DNA of 64,000 bases from Paulownia fortunei (Eukaryota > Streptophyta > Magnoliopsida > Lamiales > Paulowniaceae), in contig CM033106.1 in the NCBI GenBank assembly GCA_019321725.1, positions 25,284,118 to 25,348,117 on the forward strand, read 5' to 3'. Numbering within the stretch: the first letter of the stretch is position 1; each line of letters starts with the position of its first letter. The position numbers and the translations under genes were made by a program. Positions 13,717 through 27,800 of this stretch are shown piece after piece. The notes under the pieces are model-generated. The model saw only the letters and a list, made by a program, of their open reading frames with translations. It did not search any database and had not been told where the DNA came from.

Positions 13717-15667
13717 AATTTAATTGAATTGAAATTGAAAATTTTTGCCGTTCTAAGAGTGTTTATTTAGTAAATTAATTGAATCGAATTGAAATTGAAA
13801 ATTCAACACGTAATTAAAATATGAAACTTAATTATTGAAATCGAATGAAAAAACTCGGCATTTTATTTTAATTTTTTATGAAAATTCTGTTCGATTTCAA
13901 TTTACCGAATAGAACCTATACTTTTATATTAAATTTCCATATCTATTATTTATTTTATTTTTTACTTACCAAAAATAAAAAAAATAATAAATAAAAGTAC
14001 AATTATGATTTTAATATTTTAATATTTTAATTTTATTTATTTATTTTATTTTAAAAATGTAATTAACATAAATATAAAAATGACAATAAATCCAAATAAA
14101 ACCTAGACACATTATCTGACCAATCACGAACCGGCCCAGCTCGAGGTGAGTTCGTGGTGGCTAAATGAGTTTTGAGGCGAAGGGTTTGTTTCTTTAACCC
14201 GGTCAGGTGGTAATTTGTTGCCTCAATCTTCTGGAAAAATTAGAGTGAAGGGTCTGAGCTTCTGCCATTCTCGATTCTTTTTTTTTTTCCTCCCGTCATC
14301 TCCCGCTTTTGGTTGTAATAATATTTAATAAATCATTCATGAATTATTGTTGTTTAGAGCTGTGGTATTTTAGTAATTATTAAGGTGGCAAGGACAACAA
14401 TACAAATTATCATGTATGGCTCTAGATAAGTAAGTTGCTGAAATTTTAATTCGTTTTGTCTTTCATATTCTTACTTTTCTTCTAAATCCTTTATTGACTT
14501 TGTATTCTTGGCCTATGATTCTACAACATAAAGGAGGTTTATAATTAGAAGAAATATTGGACTTAGTCACCGCCCTTGAGGCTTTCCTAAAGTTGGCCCT
14601 CACAAGTTTGCTTTACAAGAACTCTCTCTTGGAGGCTTTACATCTATTTATATTATCCATATCCTCAATGGATGGTGGAGTTAGAAAAGGCTTTCCGTGA
14701 TTTGGCGAGTGAGGAACATTTGGACCCTAACACTTCTACAATTCCTACATCCTAGTCTAGGAATTGGAATGACAGTTTTTTAGGGAATGTTTGGATGTAT
14801 TTTTGGGCAAGGTGTTATGAGGAAGTGTTAAATTTATTGAAAAGCATGACATAAGAGAAAAATTTATTCAAGAATGTGATATGTGTGTATTTTTTGAGAA
14901 TGAATTAAAAACAAATGTTTTCCTCACCTAGTGTGAGAACGAACGACTGCAATAGAAGAATTAAATGGAAAGAATGAGTTTGATGGAATGCAGTTTGGAA
15001 AAATATATAAAAAATCATTAGGTCATGTGTATTCTCTATAATTACTACAACGTATAACTTTAACGAATTTAGCTCTTAATATAGGGTCATTTAAATAAGA
15101 TTTCTTACATTCAATCATTTATATATATGTAATACAGCCAACACATATACTTTTTATGGATTCATTTGGTTTTTTGAGTCTTGCTCGAGTCGGATGATAA
15201 AAAAATCATGTCCGGTACATTTGAGGGATGGATAAATAGAATTCACCTATTTCGTTATGACTTATGAGTGCACATTTTGGCAGTTACAGTTTATGACACT
15301 TCATATAACCAAAGAAATATTGCATAATTGTTTGGTTCATTTCGCATGGTAGAGAAGATTAAAGTTGTCCAACTAGGGACAATTTCCAAGCATTAGCAAG
15401 ATACCAATTCCTTGAAATCTCTGATTGTGCAAAGTTTCATTAACATGACAGCTGCATTGTAAGAAGTTTATATATATGTAGTTGAAACATATGTACATAC
15501 ATAATTTGGGTTTAAGTGCAGGCTTGAAGTTTAGGGTTAAGTGAGAGGTTTTGTATAATTGGGTTTTAGAGGACAGAGACAACAGGAGTTTTTAAGGCGG
15601 TCGGCCAAACTCAATGCCTTTAGTCAACTATATATATACAAATGTCTGATCAGATACACACTTAAAC
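13717..15667. other. Intergenic DNA between the convergent KOR and FRO genes
   Basis: The interval holds repeated GAATTGAAATTGAAAATT-type words at about 13725-13805, followed by AT-rich DNA. A less AT-rich stretch at about 14100-14800 has no frame I could assign to a family. It may include degraded transposon sequence, but nothing specific can be shown. Confidence 0.5.
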
Positions 15668-15673
15668 TTTATT
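15668..15673 (-). terminator. Candidate poly(A) signal of FRO
   Basis: TTTATT on the plus strand reads AATAAA on the minus strand, 48 bases after the FRO stop codon. This is a plausible but unproven 3'-end signal. Confidence 0.4.
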
Positions 15674-15720
15674 TAGTAAGACTATTAACCTTACATTATT
15701 TTGTAAAAGACTTATCTATT

Positions 15721-18700
15721 TTACAGATCAAAACTGTGGCTGTTGAAATGAAATATAGCTCGATTGCCTTGTCGCCTGAGATTCTGTGTTCTGCACTCTT
15801 TTGCAACACTAGTCTGAAGAGTTGGAGGCCCACAAACTATAACGCCTATATCGACGATGCCCCATTTATCTGACATCGATTCAAAAATTCCTGTAGCAGA
15901 AAGTGGAAAAGCCGAGTCATGTGAAAAATCATTCTTTGGTAATGCATCTTATCATCTTGAATCTTGGAGAATTTTAGAAGGTTTTGATAAATTACAATCT
16001 GAAGTCTCATGCATGGCTACATTATGAGCTCTTTAACAGGGATTGGGCTGGAATGGGGTAACAGAAGAAACTTTTCATTAGAACATAGGCCTAAAGTGCT
16101 TCAGATGCAATACTGTTATCCTTTCTTTAGACTGATTCATCTTTGGGGGATGTTTTAAATAAAATACAACTGGAAATACAGGAAAGGTTTATGGAACTAA
16201 TTTAGCTATCAAATCTGATGTTAAAAACTGCTAAGATAAATAGTTTTCTGCAATTTAAACAAGTCATATGACTTGGCAGAATCATTCAATAATCATCCCG
16301 GAAAAAAAATAAAATGAAAAAGACTTAAATTTGGTATGAACGTACCTCTGAAGTCCGGTCTCTGACCATACCGAATACTGCTTATATATTGTTCCTTGCC
16401 AGAATTCTTGTGCATCTTTGGCTCACGCTGTTGCAGAGTTCCATTCTCTATGGTCTCATCAAATTCATGAACAGAAGTTTTTCTTTCCCAGAGATGCCAT
16501 AAACCAATTACCAGACCCCCAAAGAGGAGAACACTCACGACCATGCATGCCATGAATAGAAGCCCCTTATACCACCAATAATCTATTTTGTAAGGATTTA
16601 TGTACAAGATATCTAACAAAGCTACTGTAATTACTAAACCAACTGTAGATACGATGATGTATATCCCTGACCATATTATGTTTCCAGTGCCAACCAACAC
16701 AGACATTCCACATCTCTTGGAGGCAGGGAAAACAGCAGAGCTAACAGGCTCTATTGCTTTACCTTCTTCCTGCAGTTGATAGATGATTCATCAAGATTGA
16801 ATGAGTTGAAGTTGCAAAATATGATATATAATTAATTTAGGAACCAAAAAATTAATTTTGTTACCAGCGAAGGTTCTGATTCTCGAGTCACATAAGTTTG
16901 AATTTCAAGGTTCAATGTATCAGAGAAAGTTGGACAGATAGACTCCATGCCAACAGTCTGAAGAAGTGGAAGCTCATTTGATGTTTTAACTGCCCATATT
17001 ATCAGTATCTTTTTTGGCAGACAAGGTTTGCCTTCGTTGATTCGGTGGAGAACATCACTCAAGATAGCCAGGAAAGGTGAAATCCCTATGCCGCCTGCAA
17101 CTAATATGAGGTTCTCATACCTAAAGAGTAAAAAGTACGGGAAATAAATTGATCAGCACAAATACCAAGATTTTTGTTACTTGGAAACTCAAGATTTGAA
17201 GATAGTAATACATAAAAATTAGCAAGAAACTGTTGAGAGAATGTTTAGCAGATAAAGCTTTTTACTTTTTCTTGCGTATTAATTTGGACACTCTGTCTGC
17301 TGGCAGACATGGTCCAAAGGGACGATTTATTCTAACAGTGCATAGCTGTAAAGAAGACTCTCTTCAGTAAGCTTGTCAACATATAGAATAGTAATAGGTA
17401 AAACCCTGCCCGCATTTGAAGTCTCAAACACAGATGAAACTCATAATTTTCTTCTGTTAGGGGTACCAACTACCAATATCATCCATCTATTTCCTCTTTG
17501 TGTTTTTTTAATTCTTTTTTTTCTGGGAAAATTGAGACCAATATACAGCATATTTGACATGGAAAGCTCGTGGTAACCAGAGAAAATCAGAGTACATACG
17601 TCAAGTGGTATGGCGATTCATGACCATAAGGCCCCTCCACAGAAGCTGTTATTTTGGAATAAGGTTGCAGGAGTTGCTCTGCCAGAGGTTCCTTCTCAGA
17701 GATACTTGAGATATGTCTCTCCAGTTTCTGGGTCCAGTCCCCAAGAACCTTTATAAGGACTGCAAGATGATGTTTACCGTCAAGAGGACTAGAGGAGACA
17801 CTAAACGGATGCCACTGAAGCCAAGATAATTCACGAACTTGAAGAAAAATCCAGCCAAGAGCATTGTAGTGCAGATCTGCATGGCAGAAGGGAAACAATC
17901 ACATGATGTTGCAAGAGAACATTCCAAATCAGCTAATTAGTAAAGAGCTAATATTACTTGCTGGTTTTGAAAGAACTAGTTCCAGAGTTCCACATGGAAA
18001 GCATCTTGCTGAAAGTACATTAACTGTCCTTCGGGACTGGCAGAATCTAAGAAAACGATCAAGCATGAAGAGGAATATTCCTCCAGCAGCAAAACAGAAG
18101 AGGAAATCGCCAACATGCAAGGCCAAGAAGATGACAAAGACTACATATAATTGGTGGGTATAGAAGAACAACTCAAAATTGACCCTCCTCACTCCAGGAA
18201 GTGATGTCACCCACATCAGTAGACCAGCTAGAAGGCTGATGACTCCAGGAAGATTGGCAATACCTATATTTCTCCACTCCATTAGCTGCACGAAAGAATA
18301 AAGGGCAAAGTTTAGCATCTTCATCATCTTTTCATTCATAAAGAAAACTTAATAGTATATGTATAAGTTTGTCAAGCACACATGACCAGACACCATGAAT
18401 ACTGAATATTTTTTAAACCTTTACATCTCATCTGTTCTACCATTTGAGAAGAAAAATGTATTGAATGGTTCATGAGGCAAGCAAAGTATTGCAAGCCCAG
18501 TAGGAAAGACAGAAGACATATGCTAAAGATGAAACAGAACCATGTGAAAATTCATTGTTTTCACCTATATGCCCCATCATGGGCAATATAGCGTCACACG
18601 ACACATCTCCACGTGAAATATTGTATCTCTACATGATAATGCCAATTAAAATGTGGTATGAAGGCTCACTTCACGCATGAGGTGCCCCTCTATAGCCCAT

Positions 18701-20804
18701 CCAATCACATAGAAAAGGCCATGGAGAGTAAACAGCAACATTGTAAGATGCCCCAGCCAAACATGATATCTTGTAGCATGCTCAAAGGGGATATCTATAA
18801 GCCGGAGAAGAATTGATCCCCTTGCAACAGGCAAAAACAAAAAGGCCAAGCAAAATAGTCCAATCAACCCCAAGCGGAGACCTGTGAGTTCCAGCATCAA
18901 AACACTAAAATAGCTCGAGTTACAATAGGGAATTTGTTCGAAAAACATATCTACCACGTATTAGAAGAAAGAATTCTTTTCTCTATGCAGCTAAAAAACC
19001 AAGCATAACAGAAAATCTCAGTATTCAAGCTCATGAAACCAGAATCTCACATATTTAATAACTCGGTCCAAATCTTCAAGGGAGTCTCCAAGGAAGAAAA
19101 AATGACCCAAAGAAAGCAAATATTTGGTTAAAGTTTCTAATATATGTGTCTAACTTGATTTCTTTCACCAAGATTTCAGAAATTGACTTCTACGGATTCT
19201 AGAAGTAATATGAAATTTTTGTACTGTTCTAAGCATCAGCTAACTCCGAACAGTTCACAAATCTCAAATCTTTTTGTCTTGTTCTTAAACGTCATAAAAT
19301 TGGAAAAGATAGGAAGCAACCTTTTGCGAAATGCTTAGGCTGCTCATAATTATTTGAAAGTCAGGACTCTAGACTTGGAAACAGCCTTCCTGGTTGCAGT
19401 GGTAAGGGTGCATATAACTAAGTGCTAACTATACCTAGACGTTGGTGCTTCATGCATTGGTTATGCCTTCCTTTAGATGGGGAGAAAAGTAGCTTAATAT
19501 ATATTCTGACAACTAATGGAAATTTGGATTGTAATACAAAAAAGCACCATTTTCAAAGAAGCTTTCTGTTACAATAAAGCAAGGATGAATTGGATGTATA
19601 GGGAAGACCCAAATCAATAACAGGAGTGACTAGACTATTTGGAGAATCCAACAAAGATATTTGTTCTGCCGCAATTTGTGGAACCTAAATCATGATGGAC
19701 AGCCACATTGACCATGCAAAACTAAGAAATGGCATTTAAATCTTTTTCTGAAAATTAAGAAATACTGCTGCTGTCACTTCATTGTAAAACAGTGGGAAGT
19801 ATGATCAAGATTATTCAGAAATATTTTAACCAGGCCCAAGTGCTTTCCAAGTCCTTTGATCTTGCTTCTTTTTGGCGCAGTTTTTCTAGCTTCATGAAAT
19901 TTTCAGCCAGTACAGCCAAAACCAAGAGGTATAGATGATTCTTTTTCTAGGATGTTACAGCAATATATTTTCCTGTCCTGATATGGAACTTGGATGTAAT
20001 GGTAGTAGCATCATCATCCTTATTATCACTATTAGTATTATTACCATAAACTAAACATATCATAAGGAAGGAAAGGATGTTTTGCAATACTGCAGTGGAA
20101 TACCTCTTCTCTTTTGAAGGCAGATGAAACCAGGATACGATTTCACTGTTCTTCACAGTTTCAGCATAAAACGCCCAGATGACATATGCAGTAAAGAGGA
20201 CGATTCCGATCATCTCTGCAGCCGAGACAACCCCAAATGGTCCATCCACAAGAACTGGGAATGTCCACAAGCGAAAACGTGGATATCTTGAAGTCTTCTT
20301 CCTGTGCACACAATTTCAAATTTCAATCATTTACATGGGGAGCAGATAGCAGCAAGATCAATACAGGAATTTCCATAAAAAGTTACATACTCATGAATTT
20401 CCTCTTCCCCACAGATAACAATATATGCAGTGGCAAGAAATGCAATGAGGAGGATAGGGGCACTGAAAATCAGAAATATGCTTCCTGCAGCAAAACAAAC
20501 ATCTTGAGATAAAATTCTACCCTACAATTAAATGACAAAAAGGAAGAGAAGAAGTTCAAGTTATCATCCAACCTGTGACCCCAAACAGAGTTCCTTCCGT
20601 AGCTCGATTCCATTTGCGATACAAATCACTCACAAAATCAGATGGATACAGAAAAATAAAAGCAGCCCATGCAATGAAAATCACCCACATTACCACTCTG
20701 AGAATCCATTTTGCTGATAAAATCCAAAAGGGTCTGTTCTTGGCATAGCCAGTGACTTCCTCTTTCCTTGACAGAAGAGGTTCTTTACCTGATTTTTCAT
20801 CCAT
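15721..20804 (-). CDS. FRO7: Ferric-chelate reductase, FRO6/FRO7 type
   Basis: The gene encodes a flavocytochrome that passes electrons from NADPH through FAD and two b-type haems across a membrane to reduce Fe(III) or Cu(II). Minus-strand exons are 20804-20573, 20484-20391, 20301-20104, 18904-18670, 18285-17958, 17876-17600, 17120-16865, 16769-16346 and 15890-15721. They join in frame to 737 residues, the size of Arabidopsis FRO6/FRO7. Haem-ligand histidine candidates are H222/H236 and H297/H310. HPFSVSSS (385-392) is the FAD site, GGIGISP (464-470) the NADPH site, and VCGPPT near the C-terminus the closing nucleotide-binding motif. Several hydrophobic helices fit a polytopic protein. The start at 20804 ([12 protein letters not shown]) gives the family's short N-terminus; an upstream in-frame Met at 20840 is less likely. 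The last exon, ending HFNSHSFDL, is short and easily missed. Similarity favours FRO6/FRO7 over FRO2, but FRO6 (plasma membrane) and FRO7 (chloroplast) cannot be separated here. Confidence 0.95.
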
Positions 20805-21694
20805 TAGGCCAAAATATGAGCAAGAAAACCTCAGATACAAGGAGTAAAAAGGGCTTGTCCTAAACTTGTTGGCCTTCCTTGTTACTCCCTACCAAGCCAG
20901 TTACTACTGTCCATCAATATATACAGTGGTTTAAGAAAAATCAAATCAATCAACATTGATCATGTATATTCAGAAAATTGCAGAAAACTGAACCAAAGAA
21001 ACAAGGACCACTCATTCTCCTGCATTTATAAATATGAATTTTCCTTGCTGATAATTTTCTATGATAATTCTGAAAGCTGATATTCTTTGAAGAGAACGAC
21101 CATTATCACTACTGCTTGTGGCCTCAGAAAAGAAACCCCGATAAAAGAAAAAGTAAAGGGACCAATCTCTTTTGTTGGTACAACAATTATATTGCCGAAG
21201 CAAAACAAATTTTAGACTTTAGTGGAACTTTTATTTTACGCGTGGTTCAATAATGCAGGCTTAGAGAGGGCATGCCAATCATCACTGTGTTGGAATTTAG
21301 TTTTAAACATTGGTTCTAAGTAAATTTTGATCAATGATTTTAACTAGATCTCAATTAATAAAAATAAGAATTATTGAAAATTGGTTTTAAATTTTGGTTC
21401 GACTTAACATAATCCGCTTCGCCCAATTAAAAGAGTTTGAATGGTTGAATTGAAAAATAATGGAAAATGGGAAATGTTTGAGATCACTTTATATAATTTT
21501 GGACTTGGCTTGAGGCAGCAGATATTTTATATGGTTATAATTTATTTATTTTGAATAAAAATAAAATAAGTAATATTGCTCAACATGTGACACATGGCAC
21601 CATTCAACTACTGCCCAATCTGTAGTTAATGAGTATGAAAAGTTGTGACTGTATACTCAAATGAAAGAGTCATGTTTGTTCAGTTAGTAGTATT
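20805..21694. other. Upstream region of the FRO gene
   Basis: This region lies 5' of the leftward FRO gene and should hold its leader and promoter. The first 400 bases are less AT-rich than the DNA beyond. No TATA box, leader intron or second gene can be assigned with confidence. Confidence 0.4.
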
Positions 21695-22090
21695 TTTATA
21701 ATCGAATCGGTGATCAAATCGATCTGTTAATAATTAGCGGTTCAATCAATCGAACCGATTTAATAAAAATTGATTATATTTTTTATTTTATTATGCAAAT
21801 GATAATATAATAAATTAATTATTATGTAATATATTTTAAATATAAAAATAAATAAATAACTACATAAAAAAATATATAACAAAACACAAAATTCAAATTA
21901 TCACATAAATTTAACAAAATATTAAATTTAAATTTTTTAAAAAATTAAAAACAAAAAAAAAAGAGTGAAATCGGTCAAACCGATTTTGACCGGTCAAACC
22001 AGTCAAACAGTTTTATGGGCTTAATCGGAGCGAACCGACCTCCGATTTCCAATTGAATCGGTCGGTGCAGTCCGATTTTGAAAACATTGT
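21695..22090 (+). repeat. Dispersed repeat family, copy 2
   Basis: This copy starts near ATCGAATCGGTGATCAAATC and closes with GTCCGATTTTGAAAACATTG. The left end has repeated ATCGAACCGATTT words; the right end has TCGGTCAAACCGATTTTGACC with an internal palindromic look. The AT-rich middle matches copy 3 at 24425-24810 almost word for word and copy 1 at 7977-8300 in reverse. No open frame of note. Gene-like content is absent. Confidence 0.65.
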
Positions 22091-22947
22091 CAGTTAGAAT
22101 AAATTGTACGGACGTGTCTGTTCAGTCAACCCTACCTTTCCAATAACTATACGATTGACCATAATTTCTCAATAATTATAATTAGACCTATTTTATTTGC
22201 AGATTTCATTGATTATCATTCGTATATTTTTCTTCTTTTAATGGAGTTCAAAATATTTTGTTAGTTTGATATTCTTGAAATTTATAATACTACTATGTAA
22301 AAAGTAGTCGTGGACAATTTCATTTTATTTTCTCCCCCTCTTGCCTCAACTATTATTTCCAAACTATTGCTCTCATAAAATTTTCCAACCATTTAAAATT
22401 ACAACTAATTTTCCCATCACTATAAAATGATGGAACAACTGATTCTCAGGCATTCACACACAAAAAAACTGCACGATGTAGTGATGTAGTTTGGGATGCC
22501 CCCACCATTTCCTTATTCCTCGTACCGTCAGCTTTATGCACCGCAGGTTGTGTGATAATGTTTAGAGAATTGGACTTATTAAGTATTAGTTTTGAAGTAT
22601 TGAATGAGACCAGACAGCTTCCTTAAAGTTTAAGTCATCAAACAATTTTACTGTTGTCTTAAATTCTAATTAGGTTATTAAATAGTATCTTTCTCTAGAT
22701 AAATAGGCAATTAGAACCAAGATTTTAACAGGTTAATGATGCAAAGATTGCATATTTATCAAGATTTTAACAGGAATTAGAATATTCCATTGGATTTTTT
22801 TTTTAAGTCGCATTGAGCTTATTATCAATCTAACTTTGAAATAAATTCAGCTTGAAGAAATTTCATGTTTTTTGTATACCATAAATCTTGGTATATCAGT
22901 TTGAATAAATTTCATGTTTTTGACTTGGTTCCTTTTTCTTTATACAA

Positions 22948-23013
22948 CCCCCCCCCCCCCCCACCCAAAAATAAATAAATAAATAAAATAAAATAAAATA
23001 AAATAAAATAAAT
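22948..23013. repeat. Poly-C tract next to an (AAATA)n/(AAAT)n microsatellite
   Basis: A run of 15 C (22948-22962), interrupted by ACCC, is followed by AAATAAATAAATAAAT and then at least six AAAATA-type units to about 23013. It is a compound simple repeat. Runs like this are prone to assembly error and length polymorphism. Confidence 0.85.
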
Positions 23014-24424
23014 GGTCCAGTTTTGTTAGGATTGATAAATTTGGAAATAAGAATTTAAAATTTATAATAATAAATTCTTGAACTTGCGTGGATAAATTCA
23101 TATTACAATAATTTTTAAATTTTTAAACTCTCAATTTGAATTATTTTTTGAGTTAGTTTGACGAATTTTAAATTTATTTAATGTAGAATTATTTTAAATT
23201 ATTCTTTGAAATTCTTCAGTTAAATTTAAATCTTTCCATCCAAATACGATTAATATGACATGGTTAACAATGTAAGAAAAAAAAAAGTGAAGAATTTGGA
23301 AACTACATACTTTAGCCTCAGCATTCTCATTTGTTTCATAAGAATATTTTAGTTGGATGACAATCTTGACAATAACCACAATTGAGATCCAAAGACTCGT
23401 ATTTCTAATGGCAAGTCCACTTTTTGTGTTTTTAAGTTCAGGTGATTGATATAATATACATCAATAACGAATTATAAATAATTTACAAATATCAATTATT
23501 AACAATTATTATTATAAAAAATAGACAAATATTTATATATTTAGTAGAATTTGAGTACAAAACTTCAAAGACTTGGGACCCCATCATTGACATATGGGCT
23601 AATGCACACCGACGGCAAATCCACACTGTAAATAAAATTATTTGCATAATAAATGTCCCATGTATATTTAAAGATCTACTTTAAATTGGCATAAAATTTT
23701 AGATAGAAGTAGAAAAAGGAAAAGTTTTATTTTTATTTTTTGCAATTTTGCCCATAAATGGAGGTAAATTAGTATTCCTACACTATTATTTTAAATGAGA
23801 AGTTTATTCGTGGAAGAAAGTCTTTTATTTTCCAAAATAAAATATTATTTTGTCGAAATAAAAGTATTCAATTTCTATCATAGGACAATCTTTTGTAGAA
23901 AATCAAAACTTTATTTGTCGGTTATAATTTTTATTTTTATTTTTATTTTTCCCCCCCTCTTCTATACTGTTTTAGATTTCCCTTCTTTGTTGAAATAAAG
24001 AACATACGTTTCTATTTTTTTATACCCAAATTTGGAATATCTTTATCAATTTCTTAGATACACATGCAAAGATTTGACGAATTAAATTAGCAAATTGATA
24101 TAATTTTTAATTACTTGTTCTTGAATATTCTTTTATCGAACTATATTTCAAACGTTTCAACTATTGAGATTTTTAATTATGAAAATATAATTGTGCATAT
24201 GATTAAAAAACCCTTACTTCCCACGTTTATTAGTTGTTGATGGGCTTCGTACCTCAGATAATATGATATTTGATCCGTTGTATAACTATCCTTGTTTTAA
24301 ATTTATTGTTCTTGGTTTTTGTTTTAAGATATCTCAAAAAGACTTAATTTCTTAAAATGTAACCTTATTTTCTAAAAATGCGTTCTCACTTAACTAGTGA
24401 TGTCTCAACCAGTGGCTTTATAAT
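23014..24424. other. AT-rich intergenic DNA
   Basis: No recognisable gene, RNA or element is seen. The short open frames are AT-driven and encode low-complexity peptides rich in F, I, K and N. Confidence 0.5.
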
Positions 24425-24810
24425 TATACGGCTGACCAAATTCATATTAATGTTGATTAGTGGTTCAATCGATCAGTTCAATTCGATCGATTTAATAAAA
24501 ATCAATTATATATTTTTTATTATATTTATATAAAATGATAATATAATAAATTAATTGTTATGTAATATATTTTAAAAGTAAAAAAAAAATTAATTAAAAA
24601 AATATTTTAAAAAGCACAAATTCAAATAACCACATACATATAATAAAATATCAAATTTAAATTTTTTAAAAAATAAAATAAAATAAAAATTGATTTGACC
24701 AATTTTGACTTATTGAACCTAAAATTTGGCCATTTAAGATTAATCGGACCGAACAGACTGCAAGTTTACGATTAAATCGATCGATTCGATCCAATTTTAA
24801 AATCAATGAT
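24425..24810 (+). repeat. Dispersed repeat family, copy 3
   Basis: It has the same order of segments as copy 2: a GGTTCAATCGATCAGTTCAA-type left end, then GATTTAATAAAAATCAATTA, ATAAAATGATAATATAATAA, TTAATTGTTATGTAATATAT, and finally a GATTCGATCCAATTTTAAAA-type right end. The CG-containing words of copy 2 are often TG or CA here, as expected of an older copy after methylcytosine decay. Confidence 0.65.
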
Positions 24811-27800
24811 CTCAACTACGTGATAGTTATATTATAAAAATATTTAAATATATATGTTTTAAACTCTAATCTATAACTTCATATCCAATGATATAAAATT
24901 TTGAGAGAGTAATTGATGATTTTTTTCTTCTTTTCCCTAACTTTTGGTGGGTATCTTATTTTATTTTACCGTTGTATCAACAAATTATACATCTTTTGTC
25001 TTATAATTACATACTCGTATAATTTATTTATTTTTAAGTTTAAAATACAAGTACTATATTTTATATTTTTCGCGCATCGCATGCACCTAACACAAGGGGA
25101 TAAATAAATGAAAGAATAAACAAAATTTTTGGTAGGTAAATAAATTATGTACCACAAAAAAAAAAAGAATAAATAAATGAAAGTGACCTTTGCACTTGGT
25201 AGATATAGCATATCCCTGTCCAAAATGACTGGGGACCAGAAAAATAAATTTTTGAGATTTGAGGTGCAATATTTATTTGAATTTATTTACAGAAAACAAA
25301 TATTAACAAGCATGATGTTGCTTGTGTGGTAGCTGGTTGTAAGATAAAGGAATATCACTCATTCCTCAGCCAAACCTAGTACACTTGTTGCTTATTGTTG
25401 GTTGCTAGTCAATTATTATTATTATGATGAATAGCTACAAGTTGATGATAATATTTGATTTTGAATGACTTTTAAAGGGTTTTTTTATTGAGGTTCGATG
25501 ATAATTAAATAAGTTTTTAGTTTATGGCTCATTGAAACGTGGATATTTTTTATTTTTTGGGTTAGTTTTTGATTTCTAATATAGTGAAACATAAGTAGAT
25601 GGAGTTAAATAGTTTTTGAAATCTATGAATGACATTTAATTGATTGTCAACTTTAGAAAAAAAAAGATACAAAATTATATTATTTACCTAAATTCTCTTA
25701 AGCTATGTTGAATCTATAATTTCTAATGAGAAAAAGAAAAGGAAAAGAAAAGAAAAAGCTACACCAAAATGTAATTAGGTATTATGGAAAAAAACACAAA
25801 CAAACTATATAGCCATGTAAATCAATATATCTCACAATAATATTTTTATAAATATTTTCTTCATATTTTCTTCCAAATTAAATGGAGAATAAATATGTTA
25901 TTATAATATTTTTCTCACTTAAATTTAAGATTAAAAAAATAACCTCAATGTCCTTCTCCAAAAGTATATGTCTAGTGGACTTAATTTTCTAAAAGCTTTA
26001 TCAAATGCAACCTTTGGAGGGTGAGAAAGGGATTCTAGGTAGAGTTATTGTGACTTGGACTTGGAGAATAACGGTGAGTGGGACCCAAAGATGGAGCCTA
26101 GCCAATTAATTGTGAGTAAAGGGACAGAGGAGTGTAAGAGGGCCATATATATACCATAAAATAATTTTTTTAGAGAATATGGTATTGAAAATAAGGAACA
26201 TCATTCTACCTTTGTAATATTTCATGTTCTTGCCAATCTTTCTTGAATAACAAGAATGCTCTCCAACATTTGGAATTAGACAAGAAAATATATATTGGAG
26301 AAACTAATTTCAAACAAGATTGGAATAATATCGACTTTAGATTAAAAGAAAAGATATATGGTACTTACCCTCTCAACTTAAATTTATTATAATAGTTTAT
26401 TTTTTAGTGTCGTTTTCAAATCAAATTTTTGGTAGAATGCTCTTTGTCACCCGCCGTCGCACTTTTTCTTTTCATCATTCAATGTAAAAGTTAAGAATAA
26501 TGCGTGATAATATTTTTTTAATTATTGATAATGATTATGACATGATAATTATGGTACTTTTGCTATAAATAATGGTAGCCTTTTGTCGATATCACTGCAA
26601 TTGATATTATTCATTCGTCATTTATTGTGTATTTACTATTGATAATAGTAAAAATATATTAAGATTTATTTTTTTTAATTTCTACATGGAAAGAAAGGGA
26701 AAGAATGCGCGACAATGGCTGACGAATAACATTTTTATAAAAATTTAATTTGAAATTGACATTAGAGGGTAATGTGCTATAATATATGTAAATTAAGAGG
26801 ACAAAATATTTAAAATATATGTCAAAATGACCAAATTTTAAATAATGAAGTGCCATTTCCCCTAAATGAAATATAATTTAGTCTATCCATCGTTGGAGTT
26901 TGCACTTCATTCATATGAAGATGTGATAAGTTCAATAAAACCTAAATAATTAGAAAGTGGCAAACAACTTGGAACCTTAATTTCAATTTAAGTTGATAAT
27001 TTATTAGTTTTGTAATAGAATTTAAATTTTTTGGATTTGGATTTAACTCGTAACAAAATTATAGTGGATTAAATTTAAATGCTTCACCAATTTAAATAAA
27101 TATGATGAAAAATACGAAAAACATTAAAGCAGAGAGCTGGGCCAAGACGAACCATGGCCCAAATTCTTTGTCCAACTTCAACCGATGTTTTTCTGCAATG
27201 TTTTCACAACAATCTCAATCCATAAGGGGTTCACAATTTGTGCAAATTATGGACCATGTGAGTATTGAGTGGTTAGAAGGGCTCGTCAAGCCCACATGTC
27301 CTGTCGCATAGAGGAAATGGGTCTAACTTAGAAGGTTTAGGATTTCGGGTCGCAGGACAATTATAAATGGAACTGCTCCAAACCCTTCTTAAGAATAATC
27401 CGGGTTATTCAATAGTTCTTAATTTTTAAATACTTTTCTTAGCAACAACTAACCTAGTTCATTAAATATGGGACTGAAAAGATTTAGCATTGCATACGTA
27501 AAAATATATTATAATTTTTTTTAAAAGCTACGAAGAAAAATTCATTTAAAAATATAAAAACTGTTAATATATCAATTCGTAGATATATTGATTAAATATG
27601 AATATAAAAGAATTATTTTGAAATAAAAATATATTTTATTTTAATATTTTTTTATATGTATTGTGTTTATACTTATTTTTAAATTATATTAAAATTATTA
27701 TATATATATATATTTATATTATAATTTAAAATTATGACGTAATTTAGAAATAATTATTTAACCATAATTAGAATTTTTATTTTTATTTTTATAATGTTAA

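Noticed and set aside
13429..13723. Open frames on both strands through the 90-bp tandem duplication, each giving a repeated peptide
   Set aside because: They stay open only because the 90-base unit is divisible by three. The peptides have no family resemblance and differ by strand.
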